Positions 53,622 through 62,056 of a stretch of DNA of 64,000 nucleotides are shown piece after piece. The position numbers and the translations under genes were made by a program. The notes under the pieces were generated by a model. That model was not told the DNA's origin. It did not search any database and saw only the letters and a program-made list of their open reading frames with translations. Position 1 is the first letter of the stretch. Every line of letters starts with the position of its first letter. The stretch covers positions 476,960 through 540,959 of the forward strand of contig NZ_JAESVB010000003.1 in assembly GCF_020618775.1 (NCBI RefSeq), in the 5' to 3' direction. This stretch comes from Acidisoma silvae (GTDB lineage: Bacteria; Pseudomonadota; Alphaproteobacteria; Acetobacterales; Acetobacteraceae).

Positions 53622-54338
53622 GTGAAACGGCAGACCGGGATGAGTTGGGGTATGGCTGTGTCTGGCGAGGGCAAGAGAATGAAAATGCGGGGCCATGCGG
53701 ATGCCGGACCTGAGATCGGCGGCCAGGGCATGCGCGGCGCGCCGCATGTGACGGGGATCGAGGTAGTGGTGCCGGATCGGGCGGCGGTCGCCGAAATCCT
53801 GAACGCACCCTCGAAAAAGCTGCGGCGCCCGCCTGCCGAATGCGGCGACCTGCCCTTCGTCATCAAGCGTGACGGCACCTGGCTCTATAAGGGCACGGCG
53901 ATCGGCCGCAAGGAACTGGTCTGCCTCTTTGCCAGCGTGCTGAAGCGCGAGGCGGATGGCAGCTTCTGGTTGGAGACGCCGGCCGAGCGCGGCCGCATCG
54001 TGGTCGAGGATGCGCCCTTCGTGGTCGTCGAAATGGATTGGACCGGCGCCGACAGCGCGCAGATCGTCACCTTCCGCACCAATACGGATGAGATGGTGAC
54101 GGTCGATCTCGACCATCCGCTGCGCTTCAACGATGAAGGCGGCGGCGACCCCAAACCCTATGTCCGGCTGCGGTCGGGCAATGGCGCCCATCCCATCGAG
54201 GCGCGAATCAGCCGGCCGGTCTTTTATGAACTGGCGGCCCTGGCCGAACCGCAGACCGTGCGCGGCAAGATGATGCTGGGCGTATGGAGCTCGGGCGTGT
54301 TTTTCCCGCTGGGCGAAATGCCGAACGACGAGATCTGA
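53622..54338 (+). CDS. DUF1285 family protein
   Basis: A 238-aa protein at most. The DUF1285 domain starts about residue 70: CGDLPFVIKRDGTWLYKGTA, IGRKELVCLFASVLKREADG, FWLETPAERGRIVVEDAPFV, VTVDLDHPLRF, YVRLRSGNGAHPIEARISRP, and ends SGVFFPLGEMP. Function unknown; known structures show a two-domain beta fold. The first 50 residues are not conserved and the start is unclear (GTG 53622, ATG 53640, 53652 or 53679). It precedes the NUDIX gene by 4 bp, a pairing common in alphaproteobacteria. Confidence 0.85.
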   Translation: MKRQTGMSWGMAVSGEGKRMKMRGHADAGPEIGGQGMRGAPHVTGIEVVVPDRAAVAEILNAPSKKLRRPPAECGDLPFVIKRDGTWLYKGTAIGRKELVCLFASVLKREADGSFWLETPAERGRIVVEDAPFVVVEMDWTGADSAQIVTFRTNTDEMVTVDLDHPLRFNDEGGGDPKPYVRLRSGNGAHPIEARISRPVFYELAALAEPQTVRGKMMLGVWSSGVFFPLGEMPNDEI

Positions 54339-54342
54339 CGTC

Positions 54343-54924
54343 ATGATCGAGGCCGAGCTGCGGGCGCGTCTGGCCCGCCCGGTCGCGGTGGCCGAGCGTC
54401 GAGACATCGCAGACAGTACCGCGCAGGGGCTGGCCGCCGCCGTGCTGGTGCCGATCATTCTGGACCCTTCCCCGCGCATTCTGCTGACCAAGCGCGCCAC
54501 GCATTTGCGCCATCATGCCGGTCAGGTCAGTTTTCCCGGCGGGCGCATCGACGCCCAGGATGCAAGCCCCGAGGCAGCGGCTTTGCGCGAGGCCTGGGAG
54601 GAAATCGCCATGCCCGCCGGTGCCGTCGATCTCATTGGACGGTTGTCCAATATCGAAACCGGCACCGGATTTCTGGTCACCCCCGTTATCGGGCTGCTGG
54701 CGCCGGGCGTGCCGCTGCATCCGGCAGCAGAGGAGGTGGCCGAGATTCTGACTCTGCCGCTATCCGTTCTGCTCGACCCGGAACAGCCCAAACGGCAGCG
54801 CATGAAGCTCAAAACCGGCGATTGGCGGGATATCTGGGTTTGGCCGCATGATGACCACTATATCTGGGGCGCGACCGCTGCCATTCTTCTCGACCTCGCA
54901 CAGAGGTTGAGGGATCACGCGTGA
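54343..54924 (+). CDS. NUDIX hydrolase, CoA pyrophosphatase-like
   Basis: A 193-aa protein. The upstream UPF0035-type motif is seen in LLTKRATHLRHHAGQVSFPG, and the Nudix box in GRIDAQDASPEAAALREAWEEI; the Gly after EE is Ala here (EEIA). These features mark the CoA diphosphatase group, which splits CoA to 3',5'-ADP and phosphopantetheine. Start ATG 54343, four bases after DUF1285. The stop overlaps the next gene's GTG (GTGA). Confidence 0.9.
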   Translation: MIEAELRARLARPVAVAERRDIADSTAQGLAAAVLVPIILDPSPRILLTKRATHLRHHAGQVSFPGGRIDAQDASPEAAALREAWEEIAMPAGAVDLIGRLSNIETGTGFLVTPVIGLLAPGVPLHPAAEEVAEILTLPLSVLLDPEQPKRQRMKLKTGDWRDIWVWPHDDHYIWGATAAILLDLAQRLRDHA

Positions 54925-56210
54925 GCGGACAAGCGATCGAGATCGGCCTCGAAACAGTCTTTCCAGATGACCCGATCGATGTGCTGATCATCGGCGCCGG
55001 CATCGTGGCTTTGGCCGCCGCCCAGAAGCTGCAGGCGGCGGGGCGGCAGGTGGCGCTGCTGGAACGCGGCGGCGTTGCGGCGGCAACCAGTTCCGGCAAT
55101 GCCGGCGCGCTGGCTTTCTCGGACATTCTGCCGCTCGCCACATCCGGCAAGATCGCCCGCGTGCCGCGCTGGCTGATGGACCCGCTGGGGCCGCTGTCCA
55201 TTCCGCCCGGCTATGCGCTGCGTATCGCGCCCTGGCTGCTTCGCTTTTGGCGGGCCGGATGGGCAGACCGCATCGCCTCCAGCATTGCGGCGCAGGTCGC
55301 CATGATGGGGCTGGCCGAGGCGGAGATGGACCGCATGATCGCGGAAAGCGGGCTCGGCGACCTGATCCATCCCGACGGCTCGCTGGAACTCTATGAAAGC
55401 GAGGCGGAGTTTCAGGACTCCCTGCCCGGCTGGACGCAGCGGACGAAGGCCGGCATCGCCTTCGAGCATGTGCGCGGCGCAGCGATGGCGGATTTGCAGC
55501 CGGGATTGTCCCCGCAATTCATTGCCGGCACCTTCGTGCCCGGCTGGCGCAATGTCAGCGACCCTTTCATCTTCGCAACCCGTCTGGCCGCCGATGTGGA
55601 AGGCCGTGGCGGCATCTTTTTGCAGGGCGAGGCCTCGCAGGTCTTTCCGCAGGAGAGCGGCGCCCGCGTGGTGCTGACGGACGGCCGCATCCTGGCGGCG
55701 AAGCAGGTCGTGGTCGCGGCCGGCGCCTGGTCGCGCCGCCTGACCGACCTGCTCGGCGACTATCTGCCGCTGGAAACCGAGCGCGGCTACAATACAACCT
55801 TGCCGCTGGGCTCCTTCGACCTGCGCCGCCAGCTGATTTTCGGGGCGCATGGATTTGTCATCTCCAGGCTGACGACGGGCCTGCGCGTCGGCGGCGCGGT
55901 GGAACTGGGCGGATTGGACCGGCCGCCGAATTTCAAGCGCTCGGCGGCGATGCTAAAAAAGGCGATGGGTTTTCTGCCGGGCCTGTCGGCGGAAGGCGGC
56001 GTGCAATGGATGGGCTTCCGTCCTTCCATGCCGGACAGCCTGCCCGTCATCGGCCCGTCCCGCGCATCACCGCACATCGTCTATGCTTTCGGGCATGGCC
56101 ATCTTGGCCTGACGCAATCGGCGGGCACGGGCCGATTGGTGGCCGACCTTCTTAACGGCCAGCCGCCCGCGATCGACCCGGCGCCCTTCCGGCCCAGCCG
56201 CTTTCGCTAG
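54921..56210 (+). CDS. FAD-dependent D-amino acid dehydrogenase (DadA-like)
   Basis: A 429-aa DAO-family oxidoreductase. FAD-binding motif DVLIIGAGIVALAAAQKLQA, with LLERGGVAAATSSGNAGAL typical of DadA. VVVAAGAWSRRLTDLLGDYL and the C-terminal GFRPSMPDSLPVIGPSR, YAFGHGHLGLTQSAGTG complete the fold. It oxidises D-amino acids with transfer to quinones, probably at the inner membrane. In relatives this site after DUF1285-NUDIX is often taken by a CCA-adding enzyme; here it is a DAO. GTG start, coupled to the NUDIX gene. Confidence 0.88.
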   Translation: MSGQAIEIGLETVFPDDPIDVLIIGAGIVALAAAQKLQAAGRQVALLERGGVAAATSSGNAGALAFSDILPLATSGKIARVPRWLMDPLGPLSIPPGYALRIAPWLLRFWRAGWADRIASSIAAQVAMMGLAEAEMDRMIAESGLGDLIHPDGSLELYESEAEFQDSLPGWTQRTKAGIAFEHVRGAAMADLQPGLSPQFIAGTFVPGWRNVSDPFIFATRLAADVEGRGGIFLQGEASQVFPQESGARVVLTDGRILAAKQVVVAAGAWSRRLTDLLGDYLPLETERGYNTTLPLGSFDLRRQLIFGAHGFVISRLTTGLRVGGAVELGGLDRPPNFKRSAAMLKKAMGFLPGLSAEGGVQWMGFRPSMPDSLPVIGPSRASPHIVYAFGHGHLGLTQSAGTGRLVADLLNGQPPAIDPAPFRPSRFR

Positions 56211-56220
56211 GCTGGGCCCT

Positions 56221-56357
56221 GTCAGGTTTTGATTGAAATACCGTCATACCCGCGCAAGCCGGTATCTTCTGGGTCAGCCACCGTGACACGGAGAAGATTC
56301 CTGCGTCCGCGGGAATGACGGTTGAGGGTAATTCCAGCTAAAGCTGACAAACGCTAG
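56221..56357 (-). repeat. Dispersed palindromic element, copy B (full form)
   Basis: A 137-bp inverted-repeat element. Outer arms are 56241-56254 and 56308-56321 (CCGTCATACCCGCG against CGCGGGAATGACGG, one mismatch) and inner arms 56264-56270 / 56292-56298. Its two ends match 17931-18024 in opposite orientation. It fills the gap between the DAO stop and the stop of the unknown 156-aa gene, which its end overlaps. Confidence 0.72.
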
Positions 56358-56824
56358 GTGCGAGCCTTGCGGCTATCGCCGCGCGGGCCGATGTCCCGCG
56401 CGAGATCGCGGAAGGCGACGACCAGTTTCAGATGCGGGCTGAGCAGGTTGCGCGGCAGGGACGGCAGATAGATGCGGATCGTCTCCAGCTTCTTGTCGTC
56501 GGGCAGATCGTCGAAGGCCTGGCGCGTGCCGCCGTCCCGGCCTTTCTCATAGCTTTGCGCCACGGCATGGCGGATCTCGTCGGGGACGGAGGCCAGGAGC
56601 CGGCGCTGGACGAAATTGAGCGTCTGGACAGGGGGCTGTCCGGTGGTGCCGTTCACCGCCTTCGCTCCGGCTTCCTCATAGGGTTTCAGCCGGCCGAGCG
56701 GAAACTCGATCTCGACGCCATTGGGCTGCATGACATAGGCGGTGTCGCCGTCGATCTCGACGATCTTGCCTTCATGCGAGCCACTGGCATCCGATACGCG
56801 GTCACCGATCGAGAGACGAGTCAT
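56354..56824 (-). CDS. Uncharacterised 156-aa protein
   Basis: Not recognised. It begins with a small beta-barrel-like stretch, RLSIGDRVSDASGSHEGKIV, EIDGDTAYVMQPNGVEIEFP (about 3-45), similar in style to SH3/Tudor or KOW folds. A linker follows, then a helical part with QRRLLASVPDEIRHAVAQSY, LPDDKKLETIRIYLPSLPRN, LVVAFRDLARDIG. Basic, no signal or membrane helix. ATG 56824 is chosen; the frame above it has no support. Its stop codon lies in the palindromic repeat. Position next to the metal importer says little about function. Confidence 0.65.
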   Translation of the reverse strand: MTRLSIGDRVSDASGSHEGKIVEIDGDTAYVMQPNGVEIEFPLGRLKPYEEAGAKAVNGTTGQPPVQTLNFVQRRLLASVPDEIRHAVAQSYEKGRDGGTRQAFDDLPDDKKLETIRIYLPSLPRNLLSPHLKLVVAFRDLARDIGPRGDSRKART

Positions 56825-56911
56825 GTGAATCTTCCATTGCCTCGAGCCAATGGGAAAGCTCACGGATCAGTGTGCCAGGCAATCTATTTTTGGTGACAGT
56901 TCCATAGTTTT

Positions 56912-57703
56912 TCAGGGCAGTCGGTGAAACCGGCGGGACAGGCGCGCGACGGCAAACAGCAAGGCCGCCAGAGTGCCGACGAAAAAGCCGGTCGGCCAGT
57001 CGCTGATATAGGCGGCGGCAATCGAAACCCAGACAGTCAGCACGGCAAGGCAGACGGATAGCAGCAGGGCGGTCGCCGGCCGGTTCGTCAGGCTGCGGGC
57101 CGCCGCAGCCGGCCCGATCATCAGGCTGAAGACCAGCAACGCGCCCACCACCGGCAGCGCCATGGCGGTGGCGATACCCACCAGCGCCAGAAAGCCGAAA
57201 TCGGCGCGGCCCGCAGAAATGCCGTGGGTCGCGGCAAGATCGGGTGACAGCGTGTTCAGCAGCAACGGCCGGAAGCCGAGACCGAGCGCCGCGATGATCA
57301 GGATACCAAGCGCCAGAACCGGCCAGATTTCGGCACGGCTGACGCTGACCAATTGACCGAACAGCAGGGCATAGACGCCCTGGGCGTAATGGCCCGACAG
57401 GCTGAGAAACAAGGTGCCCAGGCCGAGCAGCGCCATCAGCATCAGCGCGGTCGCGACATCCCGCCGCTGCCGCTGAGCCAGTTGCGTGATCCCGATGACG
57501 CCGAGACCGGAAAAGCCGATCAGCCCCCACAGCTCGCTGATGCCGAGCAGATTGGCCGCCGCCGCACCCGGAAAGGCACCCAGCGGCAAGGCATGGGCCG
57601 CGAAGCTCATGCCGCGCAGCACGACGAACAGGCCGACCGCGCCGGCGACGACGGCGATGATTGTCGCCATGATCCAGCCGTTGATCATATAGCTCGCGAA
57701 CAT
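56912..57703 (-). CDS. Zn/Mn-type ABC transporter permease (second)
   Basis: A 263-aa protein with about eight membrane helices of the ABC-3 (ZnuB/TroC) family: GLFVVLRGMSFAAHALPLGA (the coupling motif region), ISAGRADFGFLALVGIATAM, LLVFSLMIGPAAAARSLTNR. Four bases after the first permease gene's end. Two different permease genes suggest a heterodimeric channel, as in SitCD or TroCD systems. Confidence 0.9.
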   Translation of the reverse strand: MFASYMINGWIMATIIAVVAGAVGLFVVLRGMSFAAHALPLGAFPGAAAANLLGISELWGLIGFSGLGVIGITQLAQRQRRDVATALMLMALLGLGTLFLSLSGHYAQGVYALLFGQLVSVSRAEIWPVLALGILIIAALGLGFRPLLLNTLSPDLAATHGISAGRADFGFLALVGIATAMALPVVGALLVFSLMIGPAAAARSLTNRPATALLLSVCLAVLTVWVSIAAAYISDWPTGFFVGTLAALLFAVARLSRRFHRLP

Positions 57704-57708
57704 CGGCG

Positions 57709-58587
57709 TCAGGCCTCTGCCGTCCGGCGCGCGACCGGCCGCTTCGCCCAGAGCCTGGCGGCGACATAGATCAGGCTGACCAGGCTGGTGATGAAGAAAC
57801 TGACTGGCCAGGCCTGGCCAGGCGTCCAGGTGTAGCTGTCATAGGCGAGCAGCACGCCGCCCCAGGTGGCAATCAGACCGAACAGGCCGGCGAGGAGCAA
57901 TGCGCGGCCGGGCCGGTGGGCGATCTGCACGGCGGCCGCAGCCGGCCCGATCAGCAATGCGGTCGACAGGATCGCGCCAATGGTCATGGCCGAGAGCGTC
58001 ACGGCCAGCGACAGGATCAGCAGATGCAGCAGGCCGATGGACGACACCCGCACACCTTGCGCCGAAGCCAGATTGGGATCGAGTGAGGTCAGCAGCAGCG
58101 GCCGGTAGATCAGTCCCATCATAAGCACCGCGAGGCCGCTGACGCCCAGCATCGGCACGATCATCGATGCCGGCACCGCGAAGATCGAGCCGAACATGAC
58201 CGAAATCGCGGCGCCGCCCGAACTGCGCGTGCCGATATCCAGATGCAGCAGCAGGGCTGTCAGCCCCAGCCCGGCGCCGAGCACGATGCCCGTCACCAGA
58301 TCGCGTTCCTTGGAGCGGCGCAGCCCGGCCAGTTCCAGCGCGCCCGCCGCCAGGACGGCGACGCCCAGAAAGCCCCAAAGCGCGCTGATGCCGAGCAGGA
58401 AGGCAACCGAGCCGCCGGCGCTGCTGATATCGGACAGCGCATGGCCGGCGAAGGACTGGCCGCGCAGCACCGTGAAGACGCCGATCAGCGCAGAGACGAT
58501 GGCGGCGGCGCTGCCGATGACGAGCGCGGTCTGCACCGGTGCGCTGGCGAAAAAACCCGGCGCGAAGATCAGATTAAAAAAGGACAT
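57709..58587 (-). CDS. Zn/Mn-type ABC transporter permease (first)
   Basis: A 292-aa ABC-3 family permease: GVFTVLRGQSFAGHALSDIS, GRSKERDLVTG-like loop (LRRSKERDLVTGIVLGAG), SLDPNLASAQGVRVSSIGLL, STALLIGPAAAAVQIAHRPG. About 8-9 helices. ATG 58587 (MSFFNLIFAPGFFASAPVQT) gives a normal N-terminus; a 24-codon longer frame overlaps the ATPase gene. Next to the second permease at 5 bp. Confidence 0.9.
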   Translation of the reverse strand: MSFFNLIFAPGFFASAPVQTALVIGSAAAIVSALIGVFTVLRGQSFAGHALSDISSAGGSVAFLLGISALWGFLGVAVLAAGALELAGLRRSKERDLVTGIVLGAGLGLTALLLHLDIGTRSSGGAAISVMFGSIFAVPASMIVPMLGVSGLAVLMMGLIYRPLLLTSLDPNLASAQGVRVSSIGLLHLLILSLAVTLSAMTIGAILSTALLIGPAAAAVQIAHRPGRALLLAGLFGLIATWGGVLLAYDSYTWTPGQAWPVSFFITSLVSLIYVAARLWAKRPVARRTAEA

Positions 58588-58594
58588 GGCTGCG

Positions 58595-59410
58595 TCAGGG
58601 AATTTCGCAGACATGGACCGGATGCTTTTCGATCGCGATGGGAATCTCATCGGCCGCACCCGCCGCGATCACCAGCACGCGGCCATGCACGCGAATGACA
58701 TCGATATGATGGCCATAGAGACGGCTCAACACTTCCGTGCGCACCACTTCCTCGGTCTTGCCCGTCGCGGCACGGCCTTGCGCCAGATAGACGATGCGGT
58801 CCATGACCCCGAGCAGCGGGTTCATGTCATGCGCGGAGACCAGCACGGTCACGCCTTCGTCCCGCGCGAAGCGGTGCAGCAGGCCCACGATATCGGCGAC
58901 AGCCCGCACATCCAGATTGGCCAGCGGCTCATCCAGCAGCAGCAGGCGGGGGCGACGGATCATCGCATGGGCGATCAGCACGCGCTGTTGCTGGCCGCCC
59001 GACAGGTCGCCGACGCGCTGGTCGGCAAAGGCCTCGGCGCCGACTGCCCGCAGCATGGCCTCGACTTTGCGGCGTTTTCCGAGGGAGGGCAGCGGCAGGC
59101 CGAAGCGGTTGCCGTCCAGCCCCAAACCAACCACGTCTCGCGCCCGCAAAGGCATATCCATGTCGAAGGCGATCTTCTGCGGCACATAGCCGACAGCGCC
59201 GTTGAGATGAACGGCACCGCTGGTCGCTGCCTGCAAGCCCAGGATCGTCCGCAGCAGGGTGGTCTTGCCGGATCCGTTCGATCCGATCAGCCCACAGACT
59301 TCGCCGGGCATAAGCGAAAAGCTCACGTCCTTGAGCACCTGACGGCCAGGGAAGGCAACGCTTAAAGCGGAGACGTTCAGCGTTTCCGTCAGGGTGCTCA
59401 TCATATCCAT
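58595..59410 (-). CDS. Zn/Mn-type ABC transporter ATP-binding protein
   Basis: A 271-aa ATPase: Walker A GSNGSGKTTLLRTIL, Q-loop YVPQKIAFD, signature LSGGQQQRVLIAHAM, Walker B LLLLDEPLANLD, switch region VLVSAHDMN. Matches ZnuC/MntB-type enzymes. ATG 59410 lies two bases after the binding-protein stop; ATG 59401 is an alternative. A zinc role is favoured by the Zur-like operator. Confidence 0.92.
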   Translation of the reverse strand: MDMMSTLTETLNVSALSVAFPGRQVLKDVSFSLMPGEVCGLIGSNGSGKTTLLRTILGLQAATSGAVHLNGAVGYVPQKIAFDMDMPLRARDVVGLGLDGNRFGLPLPSLGKRRKVEAMLRAVGAEAFADQRVGDLSGGQQQRVLIAHAMIRRPRLLLLDEPLANLDVRAVADIVGLLHRFARDEGVTVLVSAHDMNPLLGVMDRIVYLAQGRAATGKTEEVVRTEVLSRLYGHHIDVIRVHGRVLVIAAGAADEIPIAIEKHPVHVCEIP

Positions 59411-59412
59411 AT

Positions 59413-60354
59413 CTATTTGGCGGCCCGGAGCAGGCTTTCGGTGGAGGTCTTGTCCGCGACCGCCTTTGTAAGGGCCGTCACCTCGGCCAACATCCAGCTT
59501 TGATAGCTGTAGCCTGGGGTCGGCATGGTTTCATAGACGCCGACGACCGGGATTCCTTGCTTATGGGCCAGTTCCAGAAAGGATTGCGTCAGCGGATCGG
59601 TCACCTGCTGATTATACAGGAAGACTTTCACGGCGCCGTTCTTCAACAGCGCATTCTGCTTGCTGACATCCTGCGGGGCCGGATCGGTATCGTTCATGAT
59701 GGCCGCTTCCAGCGCCCAGGGCGTGTCGATCTTGGCCCCGGCCGCATGCAGCATATAGTCGCCAACCGGCTCCGTCACCGCAACGGCGGTGCCGGGATAG
59801 GTCGCCTTGAAAGACGCGAGCGCCGCCAGCCAGGGTTTCAGGCTGGTTTCGAAGGCTGTCTCACGTTCAGCGAAATAGCCGGCATGGGTAGGGTCGAGGC
59901 GGGACAGCTGTTCCGCGATCGCCTTGGCGACCAGCGGCATGGTGGCCGGATCGTACCACAGATGCGGGTTTGCGGTGTCGTCCGGCAGGGCGCGCAAATG
60001 CTGAACGTTGATGACCTCGCGCCCGGATTTGGGGGCAGCCGCGATCATCTTATCGGCCCAGCTGTCATAGCCGAGGCCGTTTTCGACGATCAGATCGGCG
60101 CCCGCGATGCTGCCGGCGATTTTCGGGCTGACCTCAAAGGAATGCGGGTCGGTATTGGGGTCCGACATGATGGTGGAGACATGTACATAGTCACCACCGA
60201 TCTGGCCGATGACATCGGCATATTCATTCTCGACGCCGATGGCCTGAATGATGCCTGCGGCCCGCGCCTGGGTGACCAGGCCAAGGGCTCCTGTCAGGGC
60301 AGCGGCTGCCAGGCCGCGTGCCAATGCTGTCTTCAATCGCATAGCCGTCCTCAT
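59413..60354 (-). CDS. Periplasmic Zn/Mn-binding protein of ABC transporter (cluster 9)
   Basis: A 313-aa protein with a signal peptide (cleavage near QARA). Metal-ligand regions: the first His in NTDPHSFEVSP, the second in TANPHLWYDPATMPL, then VTEPVGDYMLHAAGAKIDTP in place of the usual third His, and VGVYETMPTPGYSYQSWMLA for the last acidic ligand. No His-rich loop between. This TEPV/ETMP variant is the form seen in one branch of the Zn/Mn-binding proteins. The start is ATG 60354 or 60342 (MRLKTALARG). First gene of the importer operon, directly behind the Zur-like box. Confidence 0.88.
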   Translation of the reverse strand: MRTAMRLKTALARGLAAAALTGALGLVTQARAAGIIQAIGVENEYADVIGQIGGDYVHVSTIMSDPNTDPHSFEVSPKIAGSIAGADLIVENGLGYDSWADKMIAAAPKSGREVINVQHLRALPDDTANPHLWYDPATMPLVAKAIAEQLSRLDPTHAGYFAERETAFETSLKPWLAALASFKATYPGTAVAVTEPVGDYMLHAAGAKIDTPWALEAAIMNDTDPAPQDVSKQNALLKNGAVKVFLYNQQVTDPLTQSFLELAHKQGIPVVGVYETMPTPGYSYQSWMLAEVTALTKAVADKTSTESLLRAAK

Positions 60355-60367
60355 GATAGGTAATTTT

Positions 60368-60385
60368 GAAATGTTATAACGTATC
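60368..60385 (-). promoter_or_regulatory. Zur-like operator upstream of the metal importer
   Basis: GAAATGTTATAACGTATC, an imperfect palindrome centred on TTATAA, ends 14 bp upstream of the binding-protein ATG. It is very close to the GAAATGTTATAACATTTC-type consensus described for alphaproteobacterial Zur. A second related dyad (GTTAC-8 nt-GTAAC, 60408-60425) lies 22 bp further on. Zur with zinc would repress the operon. Confidence 0.72.
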
Positions 60386-60450
60386 AAAATCACCTGTCCA
60401 GAGGAGTGTTACACTATATCGTAACGCAGCTCCAGCCGCTGACCGGCGAG

Positions 60451-61191
60451 CTATTGCCCCGCCAGCGCGGCCTTGTAGCGGGCAATGGCGTCCGCCCAGC
60501 CGAAGATCAGGGCATCGGCCGTCAGTTCGTGGCCGATGGAGGCTTCCGCGAGGCCCGGCAGGGCCGCGACCAAAGGCGACAGATTGTCGAGATTGAGGTC
60601 ATGCCCGACATTGACGGCAAGCCCTGCGGCGCGCGCGCGGGCGCAGGTTTCGGCACAGGCGGCCAGGATTTCCGCGTGGTTGCCGTCACGGAAAGCCTGG
60701 GCATAGCTGCCGGTATAGATTTCTATTCCGTCGGCCCCGGCTTCCACCGCGCGGCCGACCACGTCAGGATTCGGATCGACGAAGAGGATAGCGCGTGCGC
60801 CCAGGGCCTTCAGCTGCGCGATGGCGGGCTTGGCGACTGCCATCTGGTCCGGCCCCAGCTTCCAGCCTTCGTCGGAGGTAAAGGCGCCTGGGGCATCCGG
60901 CACCAAAGTGCATTGCTCCGGCTTCACTTCGGCCACCAGATCCATTAGCCGGGGCTCGGGATAGCCTTCGATATTGAACTCGAAGCCTGGGCGCCAGGGA
61001 CGCATCAGCCGGTCGAGCATGAAGACGTCGGTGCGACGGATATGCCGCTCGTCCGGGCGGGGATGGACGGTCAGCCCATGGGCGCCGGCCTCATGTGCCG
61101 CGCGCGCGAAGGTTTCGACATCCGGCACGCCCGTATGGCGGGAGTTCCTGAGCAAGGCGATCTTGTTCAGATTGACGCTGAGCTTGGCCAT
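60451..61191 (-). CDS. pdxJ: Pyridoxine 5'-phosphate synthase
   Basis: A 246-aa TIM-barrel enzyme that condenses 1-deoxyxylulose 5-phosphate with 3-amino-2-oxopropyl phosphate (the PdxA product) to pyridoxine 5'-phosphate. Motifs: LSVNLNKIALLRNSRHTGVP, GAHGLTVHPRPDERHIRRTD, FNIEGYPEP, VEAGADGIEIYTGSYAQAF, VNVGHDLNLDNL. Normal length; ATG at 61191. Downstream of the dioxygenase (41 bp gap) on the same strand. Confidence 0.94.
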   Translation of the reverse strand: MAKLSVNLNKIALLRNSRHTGVPDVETFARAAHEAGAHGLTVHPRPDERHIRRTDVFMLDRLMRPWRPGFEFNIEGYPEPRLMDLVAEVKPEQCTLVPDAPGAFTSDEGWKLGPDQMAVAKPAIAQLKALGARAILFVDPNPDVVGRAVEAGADGIEIYTGSYAQAFRDGNHAEILAACAETCARARAAGLAVNVGHDLNLDNLSPLVAALPGLAEASIGHELTADALIFGWADAIARYKAALAGQ

Positions 61192-61232
61192 AAAGTCCCC
61201 GAAGCGTTTGGGCTGGACGAAGGGAAGAAAAA

Positions 61233-61961
61233 CTATTCGTGGCGGAAGGTGATGACCAGGACGTCCCGGAAAGCCGGCTTTTCCGGGTCCAGCGGATGCA
61301 CCGCCGTGACACCGTGAAAGACGCGCCCGTCATCCACCAGCGCCGCATCCATGGGTTCGGCGAGCGTGAAGCGGGACATAAGCGTCTTGTCCAGGCTGGT
61401 AATGCTGGTCTCGCCCTCTGCCACATTCTCGCGCCGCACCAGCAGCACCAGAACCCAGTCGACGCCGTCGCGATGCAGCCCCTCGGGCGTCGGCCGGCCT
61501 TCCGCCCCGGCCTGGGCCTCGATGCGGAACTGATGCATCTCTACATGCCAATGCTCCGGCCGTCGGTCCGGCGCGGTCAGGCGCGTGAAAAGCCCGTGGC
61601 ACATGCGCAGCACGGCCGTCGTCGCTGGATGGGCTGCGACCGCGTCGGTCACCGGGTCGAACCAGCGGGCGATGCCACCGTTCAGGGCGTTATAGTCGCG
61701 GCTCTGGTAATGCGGCTGATGCGGCTTGCGGCGAATGCCGTCCGGCCCCGCGGCGAAGGCCGCGAAGCGGCGGCGGCGATAGCGCCCGCCATCGGCCATG
61801 AAACCGTCCAGGCCCAGATCGTCCCAGCTGGCGGCGAAACCGGCCCAATCGGCCAGCCCTTGCGCTTGCAGAATCATCTGCATGTCGGCCGCCTTGGCCT
61901 GGGCGAAACCCGTCGCTTCCATGGCCTGGGCCAGGGCGGTCACCTTCTGCTCCGTCTCCAT
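61233..61961 (-). CDS. 2OG-Fe(II) dioxygenase (PF10014-like amino-acid hydroxylase family)
   Basis: A 242-aa protein. The double-stranded beta-helix has the iron-binding H-x-D in PEGLHRDGVDWVLVLLVRRE and the distal His in DDGRVFHGVTAVHPLDPEKP, with a following Arg (AFRDVLVITF) for 2-oxoglutarate. The sequence EMHQFRIEAQ...PTPEG.HRDG is that of the 2OG-Fe dioxygenase family, whose characterised members hydroxylate free amino acids such as isoleucine. Substrate here unknown. First gene of a dioxygenase-pdxJ pair, divergent from pdxA (95 bp between). Confidence 0.87.
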   Translation of the reverse strand: METEQKVTALAQAMEATGFAQAKAADMQMILQAQGLADWAGFAASWDDLGLDGFMADGGRYRRRRFAAFAAGPDGIRRKPHQPHYQSRDYNALNGGIARWFDPVTDAVAAHPATTAVLRMCHGLFTRLTAPDRRPEHWHVEMHQFRIEAQAGAEGRPTPEGLHRDGVDWVLVLLVRRENVAEGETSITSLDKTLMSRFTLAEPMDAALVDDGRVFHGVTAVHPLDPEKPAFRDVLVITFRHE

Positions 61962-62056
61962 GCCGCGCGCGATCCTCTCATGCGTCGAAATCCGTTGTCC
62001 CGGGCTTTGTACACGAGGCGCGAAGGTCTAGGGGAAGCGCAGGCCGCAGGGGAATT

